Assembly: GCA_027886185.1 (NCBI GenBank)
Contig: WOAB01000093.1
Coordinates: forward strand, 1,922,001-1,986,000
Length of the DNA: 64,000 nt
From: Rheum nobile
Taxonomy: Eukaryota > Streptophyta > Magnoliopsida > Caryophyllales > Polygonaceae
Direction of reading: 5' to 3'
Shown: piece by piece, positions 34,543-45,911 of the stretch
Numbering within the stretch: the stretch's first letter is position 1
How the letters are laid out: every line of letters begins with the position of its first letter
Notes under the pieces: model-generated
The model's input: only the letters and a program-made list of their open reading frames with translations
Database searches by the model: none
What the model was told of the DNA's origin: nothing
Made by a program: the position numbers and the translations under genes

Positions 34543-34737
34543 AAGGTTTTAAAACGGGTTTAAGATTTTTATAAACCATTTATCCGTTTTCGAAAATGCT
34601 TTAAAAAGGGCTCTGAATTTTCAAAGTAAAAAGAATTTAAAAACACCGTTCATAATCATGTCTTCTGGATAGTCTGATATAGTAAGCTTGCTTCTATGTC
34701 TAGAAAGACTAATTCCTTCATCGTTATCCTATAGGAG

Positions 34738-35649
34738 ATGGGTGCATGTCTCTCTCAGAGGAAGGGGTCGGAAGATGCCGAGATGGATTCACCGTCTACC
34801 GAGAGGCTAGACTTCCCTATACCCCAGAGGTGCTTCGAGGTTGGAGGCCCGAGCAGCCCATCTGAGGAGATCAAGCATGTGCTTCCTGAGTCGGTAGTTC
34901 TGGTGTCAAGGAATGCTGTAGTTCCTGTGACAGCGCCAGTGGAGCCACCAAGGGAGGAAGCACTGCAAGTTGATGAATCGTCTAGGTACGCGAGTGGGTA
35001 CTACAATGACGATTACCTGATGGATGTGATTATTGAAGGGAGCGAGGAGGAAGATGAAGAAGAGGACCCCATAGAGGATGACCCCGAAGAGGAAGAGGAC
35101 CCCATCGAGGATGATCCCGAGGAGGATACCGAGATGGACCTCAGCGGACAAAACCAGGAGTCCGATGACTTGAGGCACTTGCTGGTGGATAGTCAGGAAA
35201 CGGGGATACAATTTATTCACCCCAGTACAGAGTTACCACCTATGCAAGAGTTGCCACCAGTGCCAGAGTACGCACCCATGTCAGAAGCTGATTGGGAGGC
35301 ACTGTATACCGAGTACGGTATTAGGAGAAGTGACAGGGAATCTCAGCCTATCCCTACTCCAAGAAGAAGGAGGTCAGAATCCGAGCTGCAGGAGATCCTT
35401 CGCCAGAGCGAGGTAATCTCTGCAGAACAACAGCGTCGGAGGGATGAGCTGATCGCTAGTACTCAGAGGAGGGCTGTGATAGAAGGGTCAGTCATGGACG
35501 ACCCATACCTTACCATGACTGTGATAGGACCATGTGCTTCAGGGTCAAGCCGGGTGCGAAACCCATCGCCAGGGCTCGATGGTGAGCCTAGTCCGAAGAG
35601 ACCTTGCACGAGTAGCCAGTCTTATGGGAGACATTTAGGAACGCCTTGA
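34738..35649 (+). CDS. Extra ORF of unknown function between PBS and gag of the Tekay element
   Basis: A 303-residue uninterrupted frame, separate from gag, in the 5' leader of the element. I do not recognise it. The N terminus MGACLSQRKG fits an N-myristoylation consensus (Gly2, Ser6), with Cys4 available for palmitoylation and basic residues at 8-9. Residues about 100-135 are strongly acidic with the repeated unit EEDPIEDDPEE. A Pro-rich stretch (PPMQELPPVPEYAP) follows, then an Arg/Gln/Glu-rich segment likely to be helical or coiled. It has no zinc finger, transmembrane segment or catalytic motif that I can see. The gag start follows about 290 bp later. An intact frame of this length, while gag has three nonsense codons, hints that it was under selection until recently. 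Membrane targeting is inference from the first ten residues only. Confidence 0.7.
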   Translation: MGACLSQRKGSEDAEMDSPSTERLDFPIPQRCFEVGGPSSPSEEIKHVLPESVVLVSRNAVVPVTAPVEPPREEALQVDESSRYASGYYNDDYLMDVIIEGSEEEDEEEDPIEDDPEEEEDPIEDDPEEDTEMDLSGQNQESDDLRHLLVDSQETGIQFIHPSTELPPMQELPPVPEYAPMSEADWEALYTEYGIRRSDRESQPIPTPRRRRSESELQEILRQSEVISAEQQRRRDELIASTQRRAVIEGSVMDDPYLTMTVIGPCASGSSRVRNPSPGLDGEPSPKRPCTSSQSYGRHLGTP

Positions 35650-35940
35650 TGAGAATTGGCGTTGCCTATCGCAGTAGTTGCATTTCTTAGTATTCCAAGT
35701 TTGTACTCTGTGTAATATTTCAGTATTGCGGCAAGTACTCTGAGAAACACTTTTATCTTCGAGCAATGTTGTCCTAGCGCTCGGATGATAGACTTATGTG
35801 TAGCTTGTGTAATAGTTCGAAGGTTCATCTATAAAATTCCAAGTTGATCTATTCTGAGTAATTTCTTTGCGTTGGTATATTGCATAAGTATATTGCATAA
35901 TATTAATGTATTGAATGCTTGGAATTGGATCGGTAAACAA

Positions 35941-37725
35941 ATGGTGAACCCAAGAAGCACGAGGAACTCGATTCGAGCCGGTGCTGGGACTAGCCAAGAT
36001 CCCAGGCCAGCAGGAAGAGGTGTTCAGGATGAGCACGAGTCAGAGTCTCGCGTCTAGCATAGGCGTGAAGGTCAAGATCATACCCAAGCGCCGACATTGT
36101 TTGATGCCGCAGCTGTTAAGGCGATTCACGAGATCGTGATGTAGGAAATTGCAGACGTATTGAGACCCAGTGTGCCTCAAGCGCAAGAAGTGCCTACTCA
36201 CCCAGCGGTTCCTGATGTTGTGGAGCCCATAAACCCTGTGGTTCAGGAGAATGCCGTTAGGGCTAGAGACAGCTATGGTCACGCTCTTAAGACCATCACT
36301 TCCATGAGGCCCGATTGCTATAACGGGAAAGGGGAGCCAGTAGCAGTGACTCATTGGTTCTCCTATATTGAGAGGCTGTTTCGGAACGTGGAGTGTACTG
36401 AGGCCGAGAAGGTCCATATCGCTTCTCTTCAGCTGAAGGAGGAGGCTAGCGAGTGGTGGGAGAACACAGGTTTGGCTGAGAGCCCAGTGTTGACTTGGTC
36501 GATGTTCAAGACCAAGATGGTTGATCGCTTTTTCTCTCGTGCTATGAGAGAGGAGAAGCATAAAAAGTTCTTGTACCCAAAGACGGATGGTCTGAAAGTG
36601 ACCGAGTTGGCGTCTAAGTTCAATCATCTTTTACAGTATGCCCCTGCCGAGATCACCAGCGAGGCCCAAAAGATCTGGTACTTCCACGAGTGGATGAGCC
36701 CGGATATCAAGCCGTTAATGATGCACCACACATGCTCTACCTTGGAGCAGTATATGGATTGTGCCTATAAGCTGGAGATAACTCTAGAGGAGTCGACCAA
36801 AAGGCACAACCGACAGAAGTCGATGCAGAACCAGAACCAGGGATGTGTTCAGGATGAGCACGAGTCAGAGTCTCGCGTCCAGCATAGGCGTGAAGGTCAA
36901 GATCATACCCAAGCGCCGGCATTGTTTGATGCCGCAGCTGTTGAGGCGATTCACGGGATCGTGATGCAGGAAATTGCAGACGTATTGAGACCCAGTGTGC
37001 CTCAAGCACAAGAAGTGCCTACTCACCCAGCGGTTCCTGATGTTGTGGAGCCCATAAACCCTGTGGTTCAGGAGAATGCCGTCAGGGCTAGAGACAGCTA
37101 TGGTCGCGCTCTTAAGACCATCACTTCCATGAGGCCCGATTGCTATAACGGGAAAGGGGATCCAGTAGTAGTGACTCATTGGTTCTCCCATATGGATAGG
37201 CTGTTTCGGAACGTGGAGTGTATTGAGGCCGAGAAGGTCCATATCGCTTCTCTTCAGCTGAAGGAGGAGGCTAGCGAGTGGTGGGAGAACACAGGTTTGG
37301 CTGAGAGCCCAGTGTTGACTTGGTCGATGTTCAAGACCAAGATGGTTGATCGCTTTTTCTCTCGTGCTATGAGAGAGGAGAAGCATAAAGAGTTCTTGTA
37401 CCCAAAGACGGATGGTCTGAAAGTGACCGAGTTGGCGTCTAAGTTCAATCATCTTTTACAGTATGCCCCTGCCGAGATCACCAGCGAGGCCCAAAAGATC
37501 TGGTACTTTCACGAGTGGATGAGCCCGGATATCAAGCCGTTAATGGTGCACCACACATGCTCTACCTTGGAGCAGTATGTGGATTGTGCCTATAAGCTGG
37601 AGATAACTCTAGATGAGTCGACCAAAAGGTGCAACCGACAGAAGTCGATGCAGAACTAGGGAGGTGGTTTTAAGCGCCCTGCGCCACCGTCTAACTTTGC
37701 CAAGTCCGGCCGAGCTAAGACGGAG
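35941..37725 (+). pseudogene. Tekay gag with an in-frame tandem duplication and three nonsense codons
   Basis: Gag forms the particle that packages element RNA. The frame starts at ATG 35,941 (MVNPRSTRNS) and is in phase with pol. It contains two consecutive copies of the gag core, each with SYG(H/R)ALKTITSMRPDCYNGK, ASEWWENTGLAESPVLTWSM and FHEWMSPDIKPLM. Stops are TAG at 36,055-36,057, 36,142-36,144 and 37,657-37,659. At each place the sister copy has CAG, so all three are CAG-to-TAG changes, as expected from deamination of methylated cytosine in CHG context. Without them the frame would run continuously into pol. Confidence 0.9.
36021..37670 (+). repeat. 825-bp tandem duplication inside gag
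   Basis: Copy 1 (36,021-36,845) and copy 2 (36,846-37,670) start TGTTCAGGATGAGCACGAG and are nearly identical. The unit is exactly 275 codons, so the reading frame is kept. Confidence 0.95.
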
Positions 37726-40700
37726 ATGACGCAAGGAGGATCGACTCAGCAGTCAAGGCAGAACAGAAGTTCAGTTCAGTGTTATAACTGTGGTATGGCT
37801 GGGCACAAGAGCAATGAGTGTCAGAAGGAGAAAAGGTCATGCTTTGGGTGTGGACGTGATGGTCATCTGCAAAAGTTCTGCAAGCAGGGGAAGCAGAAGG
37901 GAGTAGAGTCGCAGCAAGGGTCAGTTCATCAGAGCAACCGACCTAGGTTTAAGCCTGCCGAGACTCCTAGCCCGTCAGTGCAGACGACTGCGCAGAACAG
38001 GGGAAAAACCCCAGCTGTTTCTGGAAGTCAGGGCCAACGCTTGTACGAGATGCGTGAAGCAGATGGACCCAATGCTCTAATTGCTCAAGGTACTCTACAC
38101 CTTCACTCTACTTCAGTGTGCATTCTGTTTGATTCTGGTGCTACACATTCCTTTATTTCGGATAACTGTGTTAGCAAGTTAGATTTAGTGTGCAACGATT
38201 CGTGCGACCCTTTCGTCGTTAATCTTCCTAATGGAGAACGTTTGGTGGGAACCAAGCATCTGTCCGACTTTCCGATTACCATTCAGGGTAAGGAATTTGA
38301 GGCAGATTTAATCTGCATAGCCATGGCTCCATATGACATTATTCTCGGTATGGATTGGCTGACGCGTCACAAGGCAGTGATCGACTTCAGTTCAAGAACG
38401 GTGACGGTGTCATCTGGGGGCCAGTTCGTGTGCAAGTTCAAAGGTCGAAATGACGCTGATAACGGCAAGCTGATCAATGCGATGGCTGCGTTTAAGCTAC
38501 TACGACAAGGATGTATCAGGTACCTTTGCTACTTGGATTCGCCTGCGAAGGATGGACCTGAGGTTCTTGATATTCCTGTAATTGGGGAGTTTTCGGATGT
38601 CTTTCCGGAAGAAATTCTTGGATTTCCCCCGAACCGTGACGTAGAGTTTTCAATTGATCTTGAGCCTGGTACGACGCCGATTTCCAAATCACCGTATCGG
38701 ATGGCTCCAGCTGAGATGCAAGAATTGAAGAATCAACTTGAAGATCTTCTTGACAAAGGTTATGTCAGGCCGAGTGCATCGTCGTGGGGTGCTCCGGTAT
38801 TGTTCGTCAAAAAGGACGGATCGTTCCGACTTTGTATCGACTACCGAGAGTTGAACAAGGTGACGATCAAGAACAAGTATCCTTTGCCTAGGATTGATGA
38901 CTTGTTGGACCAGTTGCAGGGAGCAAAGGTTTTCTCCAAGATCGACTTGAGATCTGGATATCACCAGCTCAGAATTCGTGAGCAGGACATTCCTAGAACT
39001 GCGTTCAAGACCAGATATGGTCATTACGAGTTCGTAGTGATGCCTTTTGGGCTTAAAAATGCTCCAGCTGTCTTTATGGATTTGATGAACCGATGTTTTC
39101 ACCAGTACTTGGATAAGTTTGTGGTGGTCTTCATCGACGACATTCTGATCTATTCTCCGAATGAAGAAGTCCATGAGGAACATCTGTGGATTGCCTTGTC
39201 AATCCTTAGACAACATCAGCTTTTTGCTAATTTGTCTAAATGTGAATTCTGGATGGAGGAAGTGGCTTTCTTAGGCCACGTAATCAATAAAAATGGGGTT
39301 ATGGTTGATCCCCAAAAGATTGAAGCGGTGGCTAATTGGACACAGCCCCAGAACGTGAAGGAGGTGCGTAGTTTTCTTGGACTTGCCGGGTATTACAGAA
39401 GATTCGTAGAAGGATTTTCAAAGATCGCTCTACCTATGACCAATCTACTCCGTAAGGTTCATAAGAAGTTTGTCTGGAATGACAAGTGCGAGGCCAGTTT
39501 CCAGGAGTTGAAGCGACAGCTGACCTCGGCACCTGTGTTAGCACTCCCAGAAGGGAATGGCGATTATGTGGTCTATAGTGATGCTTCAAAGTGTGGTCTT
39601 GGTTGTGTTTTGATGCAGAGGGGCAAAGTCATTGCTTATGCATCCAGGCAACTCAAGACGTATGAAGAAAACTATCCGACCCATGATCTTGAGTTAGCAG
39701 CGGTTGTCTTTGCGCTAAAGATTTGGAGGCATTACCTCTACGGTATAAGATGCCAAGTCTTCACTGACCACAAAAGTCTCAAGTATATATTTACTCAAAA
39801 GGAGTTAAATATGAGACAACGCCGCTGGCTAGAGTTGCTCAAAGACTACGACATGGAGTTGTTGTATCATCCAAGCAAGGCTAATGTAGTAGCTGATGCA
39901 CTAAGCCGGAAGACAACGCACGAGACTGTAGTTGCTCTACTTACTGCTCAGACCAAGCTAAACCAAGAGTCATGCGACATTGAAGTCTTGTATGACCAAC
40001 GTAGAGGGTACCTGAGTATGATGGAAATTCAGGCTACACTGCTGGATCAGATCAAAGAAAAGCAAGTCGATGACATCATCTTGGTGAAGTTAAGCAGTGA
40101 AGTGATGGATGGGAAAGCTCCCAGTTTTGTGGTTCAAGATGATGGATCACTTTGGTTTCAGGATCGGATCTGTGTGCCTGACACAGAAGGTCTTCGTCAG
40201 TTAGTGATGAGAGAAGCTCATTCATCTGCTTATTCTGTGCATCCTGGCTCTAGCAAGATGTACAAGGACCTCAGGAAGAAGCTTTGGTGGCCAAACATGA
40301 AGTGGGACGTAGCAGACTTTGTGGAAAAGTGCTTAACTTGCCAGAAGGTCAAGATCGAACACCGCATGCCAGGTGGTGAGTTGCTACCTCTCCCAGTACC
40401 AGAATGGAAATGGGAGGACATCGCCATGGACTTCGTCACTGGGCTACCAAAGACTCGAAGTCAGAGGGATGCTATCTGGGTAATTGTGGATAGACTTACA
40501 AAGAGTGCTCATTTCATAGCCATCAAGACCACATGGGAAACCCAGAAGTTAGCAGAAGTCTACCAGAAGGAGATTGTACGCTTACATGGCATTCCTAAGA
40601 CCATTGTATCGGATCGAGATGGCCGTTTCATGTCAAGGTTCTGGCAGGAACTTCATAAGGCTATGGGAACCGAGTTGAGGTTCAGCACCGCGTTTCATCC

Positions 40701-41478
40701 TCAGACAGATGGCCAGTCTGAAAGGACCATCCAGACCCTGGAGGATATGCTTAGAGCTTGTGTACTCGATCGTCCGACTAGCTGGGAGGACATCTTGAGT
40801 CTGATTGAGTTCACGTACAACAATAGCTGGCATGCTACAATCAAGATGGCTCCGTTTGAAGCTTTGTATGGTCGCAGATGCAGATCTCCGATTTGTTGGG
40901 ATGATAATGCCGACAAAATTCTGCTTGGACCAGAGTTGGTCGAAAGGACGGCCTCAGACATTGCTTTGATCAGACAAAGGATGTTGATCGCTCAGAGTCG
41001 ACAGAAGTCCTACGCAGATCGGAAGCGCAGGACTGTCGAGTTCGAGGTCGGTGACAAGGTTTTTGTCAAGGTATCGCCATCCAAAGGAGTTTTCAGATTT
41101 GGTAAGCGTGGGAAGCTTAACCCTCGCTACGTGGGACCATTCGAGATTCTGGATAGAGTAGGATCTCTAGCGTACCGCTTGGCGTTACTGCCATCGGCTC
41201 ACCCGGTGCATAACGTGTTCCACGTATCTTTGCTCAGAAAGTATGTGCCAGATGAGTCTCATGTGCTTAGTTATGAGGACATCGCGATTCAAGCTAATGG
41301 TACTTATGAAAAGTTGCCCGTGCGCATTTTGGAGCATAGGGAGAAGCGTTTGCGCAACAAGATCGTGCCGTTGGTACGAGTTCTGTGGTCCAAGTCAGGG
41401 ACTAAAGAAGTTACTTGGGAGACGTGGGAAACCGAGTCAGATATGCTCAGGCGTTTTCCCGAGTTATTTTCAACCTAA
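37726..41478 (+). CDS. Tekay pol polyprotein: zinc knuckles, protease, RT, RNase H, integrase, chromodomain
   Basis: An open frame of 1,250 codons. The first ATG shown lies after the gag stop, so in the active element this was the C-terminal part of a gag-pol fusion. Visible in order: two CCHC zinc knuckles (residues 19-32 and 39-52); aspartic protease with LFDSGATHSF (Asp136); RT with VVFIDDIL (catalytic Asp471-Asp472); RNase H with VVYSDAS (Asp619); integrase zinc finger (His832, His839, Cys869, Cys872) and catalytic core Asp902, Asp963, Glu999 with the D,D(35)E spacing; an integrase C-terminal domain (GDKVFVKVSP, GPFEILDRVG); and a chromodomain-like end from about residue 1,195 (VLWSKSGTKEVTWETWETE). 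All catalytic residues listed are present. Chromodomains direct integration towards heterochromatin, which fits insertion into another transposon. Confidence 0.95.
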   Translation: MTQGGSTQQSRQNRSSVQCYNCGMAGHKSNECQKEKRSCFGCGRDGHLQKFCKQGKQKGVESQQGSVHQSNRPRFKPAETPSPSVQTTAQNRGKTPAVSGSQGQRLYEMREADGPNALIAQGTLHLHSTSVCILFDSGATHSFISDNCVSKLDLVCNDSCDPFVVNLPNGERLVGTKHLSDFPITIQGKEFEADLICIAMAPYDIILGMDWLTRHKAVIDFSSRTVTVSSGGQFVCKFKGRNDADNGKLINAMAAFKLLRQGCIRYLCYLDSPAKDGPEVLDIPVIGEFSDVFPEEILGFPPNRDVEFSIDLEPGTTPISKSPYRMAPAEMQELKNQLEDLLDKGYVRPSASSWGAPVLFVKKDGSFRLCIDYRELNKVTIKNKYPLPRIDDLLDQLQGAKVFSKIDLRSGYHQLRIREQDIPRTAFKTRYGHYEFVVMPFGLKNAPAVFMDLMNRCFHQYLDKFVVVFIDDILIYSPNEEVHEEHLWIALSILRQHQLFANLSKCEFWMEEVAFLGHVINKNGVMVDPQKIEAVANWTQPQNVKEVRSFLGLAGYYRRFVEGFSKIALPMTNLLRKVHKKFVWNDKCEASFQELKRQLTSAPVLALPEGNGDYVVYSDASKCGLGCVLMQRGKVIAYASRQLKTYEENYPTHDLELAAVVFALKIWRHYLYGIRCQVFTDHKSLKYIFTQKELNMRQRRWLELLKDYDMELLYHPSKANVVADALSRKTTHETVVALLTAQTKLNQESCDIEVLYDQRRGYLSMMEIQATLLDQIKEKQVDDIILVKLSSEVMDGKAPSFVVQDDGSLWFQDRICVPDTEGLRQLVMREAHSSAYSVHPGSSKMYKDLRKKLWWPNMKWDVADFVEKCLTCQKVKIEHRMPGGELLPLPVPEWKWEDIAMDFVTGLPKTRSQRDAIWVIVDRLTKSAHFIAIKTTWETQKLAEVYQKEIVRLHGIPKTIVSDRDGRFMSRFWQELHKAMGTELRFSTAFHPQTDGQSERTIQTLEDMLRACVLDRPTSWEDILSLIEFTYNNSWHATIKMAPFEALYGRRCRSPICWDDNADKILLGPELVERTASDIALIRQRMLIAQSRQKSYADRKRRTVEFEVGDKVFVKVSPSKGVFRFGKRGKLNPRYVGPFEILDRVGSLAYRLALLPSAHPVHNVFHVSLLRKYVPDESHVLSYEDIAIQANGTYEKLPVRILEHREKRLRNKIVPLVRVLWSKSGTKEVTWETWETESDMLRRFPELFST

Positions 41479-41501
41479 GTTTCGGGGTCGAAACTTCTTT
41501 T

Positions 41502-41514
41502 AAGGGGGAGGAGA
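41502..41514 (+). other. Tekay polypurine tract
   Basis: AAGGGGGAGGAGA immediately before the 3' LTR; primes plus-strand DNA synthesis. Confidence 0.9.
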
Positions 41515-43958
41515 TGTGATACCCCGTATTTTTGTAAGGTTATTTTGGGAATTTTGGAATTTTCCCGAGTACCCGTTTAGTACGTCGGATTTAATTCAGG
41601 TAGCTTGAGACATTCTGTAATATGCTCTGTATCTGTAATATTTTTCTCAGTGAAATAAAATACAGACGACGTGCTTTGAAGGTTTTTACGCGTTCGCGTA
41701 CGATAATTTTTATCCCGGGTTAATGTCTTGCTCATCCAAAAAGCTGAATGGGCGGAAAAAGGCAAAACGGCGACCGCCGTAGAGTCACGGCGCCCGCCGT
41801 CGCTGGGCCCGAAGTGTCAGGCCGTCGTCTCCTACTCTGGGCTCGCCAGGGCTAGGAACGGCGACCGCCGTAATTACGGCGCCCGCCGCGGCCCGCCGTA
41901 GGCAAAGTTGCAGCGCCCGCCGTGATTACCCAGCAGTCATTAACCGATGGTCGCCGGCGAGCTCTGGCCACGCCGATCTAGCCCTGCTCGGCCTCGTCTA
42001 GGGTGATGATGATGCTCCCATTGCTTTGGCTATAAAAGGAGGTGTTGGGGGAAGGATTTTGAGCCATCCCAGCACCAAATCTCTGCCAAATTTTCGCCTC
42101 GCTGGAGTTTGTGCCCTCGCCGGAATTCTGAAGCTTTCACCGGTGTCGTTTGGTGGTGTTTCCAGAAGCCCTTGTGAAGCCTTTTGGTTGCCTTTGGAGG
42201 TTGGAACCCAGGCAAGGCAAAAAGGGGTCGAAACGCGCATCATTTGGGTGAGTTTTCTCGCCGCTTCTGTCGTCCGAGTTCTTCACGGCGACCACCGTGA
42301 TGAACTGCGGCGACCGCCGCCAAGAACGACGACCGCCGCCAAGAACAGCGACCGCCGCCAGTGCCCAGAATGCCTTCGTGGCTTTGGCTTGGTTGGTTGT
42401 GGTTGTGGCGTCTTTCCTTTTATTCTCTTTCATCGTTTTTAGATTCGTACTGTGGTTATGTCGGATCTAACTTAGGGTTCCTTTTATGGGTCGACTCGAA
42501 GGTGTTTGTGCTAGCGGAGATATACCCGTGTCGAGCCCGGAATCTCGTCGTTGTCGTAAGGCTTGTTTCTATTTTGCGGATTAAGGCAAGTGGCGGTTCG
42601 CTCTTGCTCATTCGTTCCATATTTACATTAATTATTAGTAGTTTATCTGAGTAATTAATTTGGAATGAATACTCTGTTTGTCTGGAAACGGTTTTGATAA
42701 ACTGTTTTAAAAATCATATAATAGGTTGTATATCTGTTAGAACAATGCTATTATATGTGATCGCCTTTCGGGCCTTTATGTGGATTTATCTTGTAACTGT
42801 TATTGTGCTGTATCTGTGTGGTTAGCACTGTTAGTTAGGAACGTTACTCGGACTCTGTCCAATCATTTCTTTATAATCTGGTATCGGGGTGGCTCGTCTC
42901 CATCTGGTACTATTCTAAGATCATGATCGGTCTCTTTCACAAGTGTGTAGAGACATGACACTTAGCTGGTGTCACAAACCTTCCGGTGTACGTCACTCTC
43001 GACGAAACGTATACTAAGATATGTCGTCCCATTGGTGGGGTACACATGTAAAAGTCTAATAACGTGATGTGTGGTTTGTAATATAAATCAGATAAGTGCT
43101 ACTCTGACGCACATAATTAATAAACCTTCGGCGAGTAGTGCAGCTAAGTTATAGTGCAGCTAGGAAAACTCGTCTCGACTTTGATCATAGTACGTTCTCT
43201 TTCCAATCTGGATTCGCTGTATGCGATGAGGTTGGTCGTGAACCGAAGCATCTCAGTCAACTTTTAAATCATTGTTTTTTGATGCTGTAAACATTCCAGA
43301 TTTGTCATAATTCCTTAAAGACTCATTTCCGTTGGAGTCTTCTTTTCGAGTCGATTTCTGTGAAGGTTCAGTCTTTTAGAATCTTCTCTTGTGCATACCT
43401 CTTGTCTATTCCAGTAGGAGTATGATGGTTGACTATCGTCATCAATTTTTATTCGAGAAGCGATGAGTCTAACCTAATACGACTGCTTCCAACCATTCTG
43501 CTTTGTACTCTTGCTAGTCTATTCAAGTAGAATAACCCACGAACTTTGTTCTCTGCATGTGGGCTGGTGTCATCCGTTCGATTCGGCACATCAGATCGAA
43601 AGTAGCTCAGAAGAATAGAAGGACTATGGAGTCGACGGTGGTTTTTGAACGTTTTAATTATTTCTTTAATTAGGTTGAGATCTTTTGGACAATGACTTTG
43701 GTTGTAATGTACTTTCTAAGACTTCCGCTGTTTTTGGTTTAAACTCTGTGTTAGCCTATTCGGGATTGGGTTGTAATCCCGTAACTCTTGTTTCCTTGAC
43801 AATGTTATGTTTTGGAATTGAATGCTTTGATCATTATGTATCATTTGTATTTCATAAATTGTGTTTAAATGGTAAAGCCTTGGGTGATCTCGGTAAGGAA
43901 CACTGGGGTCACTGGCGGTAATACATTTCCAAAATGGTTAAGTTTTGGGGGTGTTATA
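41515..43958 (+). repeat. Tekay 3' LTR
   Basis: 2,444 bp, starting TGTGATACCCC and ending GTGTTATA. The 5' LTR ends GTGTTACA, so the terminal CA has become TA by a C-to-T change. Confidence 0.95.
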
Positions 43959-44425
43959 GGTTTAGGACATATTAGCACGGTTTGTAGCAAACGGTGCCGA
44001 ACTGCGACACGATTTTGGAATCACCAAAACATTTGATTCCCTAGTCCAAACGCGCTAAAATTTGGAGGAGTTATAGTTGACATATTCATATTTAATCCGG
44101 GGTTAGAATCACTCAATTCAGAATTACGTAGCAAAAGTTATACTTCTCCAAAGACGAGACATAAAACATAGATCTCTTGTGCGCCAAGGTGAGATATTTG
44201 TCGTCGTTTGTCTTTGTATTCGATTGTGCACATCTCCTATGACGTCCATGCCTCGTAATGCACCTCCTTTGCCCGCTAAAGTACCTGAAAACATGCAAAG
44301 ACTCGTTTAGACATCCAAACTAAAGAAAGCAATGCAACTATCTAAAAATGCAATATAATAACATGAAAATGCCAAAACTATAGCCTAAATGCATGTCCTA
44401 AACATGTATGAAATGGATGTTATCA

Positions 44426-44440
44426 AATTCCACCAAGCTT
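44426..44440 (-). other. Athila polypurine tract
   Basis: On the minus strand AAGCTTGGTGGAATT lies directly before the LTR start TGATAAC, the usual position and style of an Athila PPT. Confidence 0.7.
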
Positions 44441-45911
44441 ATCCCTTGCTTGTCCTTAAGCAAGTAAAAAGACTATAAATCCACAAAATGTGTCAATGTT
44501 GTTTTTACCCAAGAGACAAGTGAACAATGATCATGAGAGTCTAAACATAAAACAAGTGCAATCATAGCATGTGTTTCACTCAATTATCTACTTTGAATGT
44601 TAAACTACCATAGGCTTGCAACAATGTCCTTAATCTCCACTATAGAAGACCATGTACATGACAAAAATCATGAGCACTTTATAAGGTTGTAATGGGACCA
44701 AGGTATATGAATAAGGCAAGGATATATTTAAGTCATATGGTGCTAAATCCGGGGAAAATAATTACCAAGACGACACCAAGCGTAAAACAATCCTTCATAT
44801 CCATTTTCGTTCTTCAAACCCATACAAAAGACCCTTTTGATGCTAAATTGTCTCCTTTCTTTTCTTTGTTGCTTATTCTTCCTTGCCTTTATTTTATCTT
44901 CTTCTTTTTTTCATTTTTTTTGAGCAAGGAAGAGTAAAAAGAAAGGAGAACATTACAAGGTTTAGTCATATCTGACCACTAACATACGCAACCTCCCCCA
45001 ATCTTGGCTCAAGTCCACACTAGCACGACAAATCAACTATCCTAATCCCTGGATGGGTAGGAAGAATTAGTAGGCTCGGTATGCTTTTGTGGAACTTCCA
45101 AAGAGAAAGGCAATTAAGACACATAGGGGCTTCAAGCAGAGGAAAACACATATAGGGTGGCCAAGGATAAAGAGTTAAAATGAAACAATGCCTCAATCAT
45201 ATTAATGTCATGTACATAAATCATAGATGTAGCCTTGAAAAATGTATTAATGCAAGTTATAGAGTTAGCAATCAAAGAGAGATTCACACACATAGAGAAA
45301 AAGAGAGGACTTGCACAGAAATAGTCCTAAAATGCCAAAATCTCACCGACGTTTTGTCTAGAGTATCGGTCCTAACACATCCCAATCAAAGATCACATGC
45401 TCAAGCCAATTTTCTAAATTTCAAACCCTCATAGTCATGCACAACATGCAATTGCAATATCAACAATTAAAACATATTGATAGGATTCATAAATCATACA
45501 TTACAAGAAAAACAACCAGAGGGAATTAAGCAATAAGGGTCAAATCAAACATCCATAATGCAATGCATGAAAACAACTTCATAAAAGTGCAAAAATTTGC
45601 AAAAGTGAACCAAGCAAATACGCTTAAATCTAAATGCAACTAAACCTAAGGTTAACATGCAACTAATATGAACATGCGAGTTTACATGTGAATTGCTCCC
45701 CCCATGCTAAACCCTACATTGTCCCAATGTAAAAAAATAACAAAAGAGAAAGAAACTCACAGAGTCAGTCCACGGCGACAACGGGTTGTCATGTGGGCTG
45801 CAAGGGTTAGGGAAGAAAAGAAAATATTTTTTTTGAACAATAAAGAACTTACCATGGGTTGCCTCCCAAGCAGCGCTTGCTTAAGGTCGTTAGCTTGACC
45901 TTCCACCACCT
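44441..45911 (-). other. Athila 3' internal region, non-coding here
   Basis: Autonomous Athila elements can carry an env-like ORF at this place. I see no long frame on the minus strand, so any such gene is lost or absent. Confidence 0.5.

Larger units (their letters stand above)
31010..43958 (+). mobile_element. Tekay/Del chromovirus (Ty3/gypsy), near-complete
   Basis: 5' LTR 31,010-34,524, PBS 34,529-34,542, extra ORF 34,738-35,649, gag-pol 35,941-41,478, PPT 41,502-41,514, 3' LTR 41,515-43,958. It is flanked by a perfect 5-bp TSD GGTTT (31,005-31,009 and 43,959-43,963). LTRs begin TGTGATACCCCG. The pol frame is intact and ends in a chromodomain-like segment, which defines chromoviruses. 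It is the youngest-looking element of the nest, disabled mainly by three nonsense codons in gag. Confidence 0.95.
28596..44425 (-). repeat. Athila 3' LTR, interrupted by a Pack-MULE and a Tekay element
   Basis: Aligned with the intact LTR at 48,696-50,353, this copy matches at 28,596-28,754, 29,963-31,009 and 43,959-44,425. The gaps are the two insertions, each with its own target-site duplication. It starts TGGTAGGACAAAAACC and ends GTTATCA on the plus strand. Confidence 0.9.

Noticed and set aside
36040..37452. Two long minus-strand frames opposite gag
   Set aside because: They mirror the two gag copies and appear twice only because gag is duplicated. No homology of their own.
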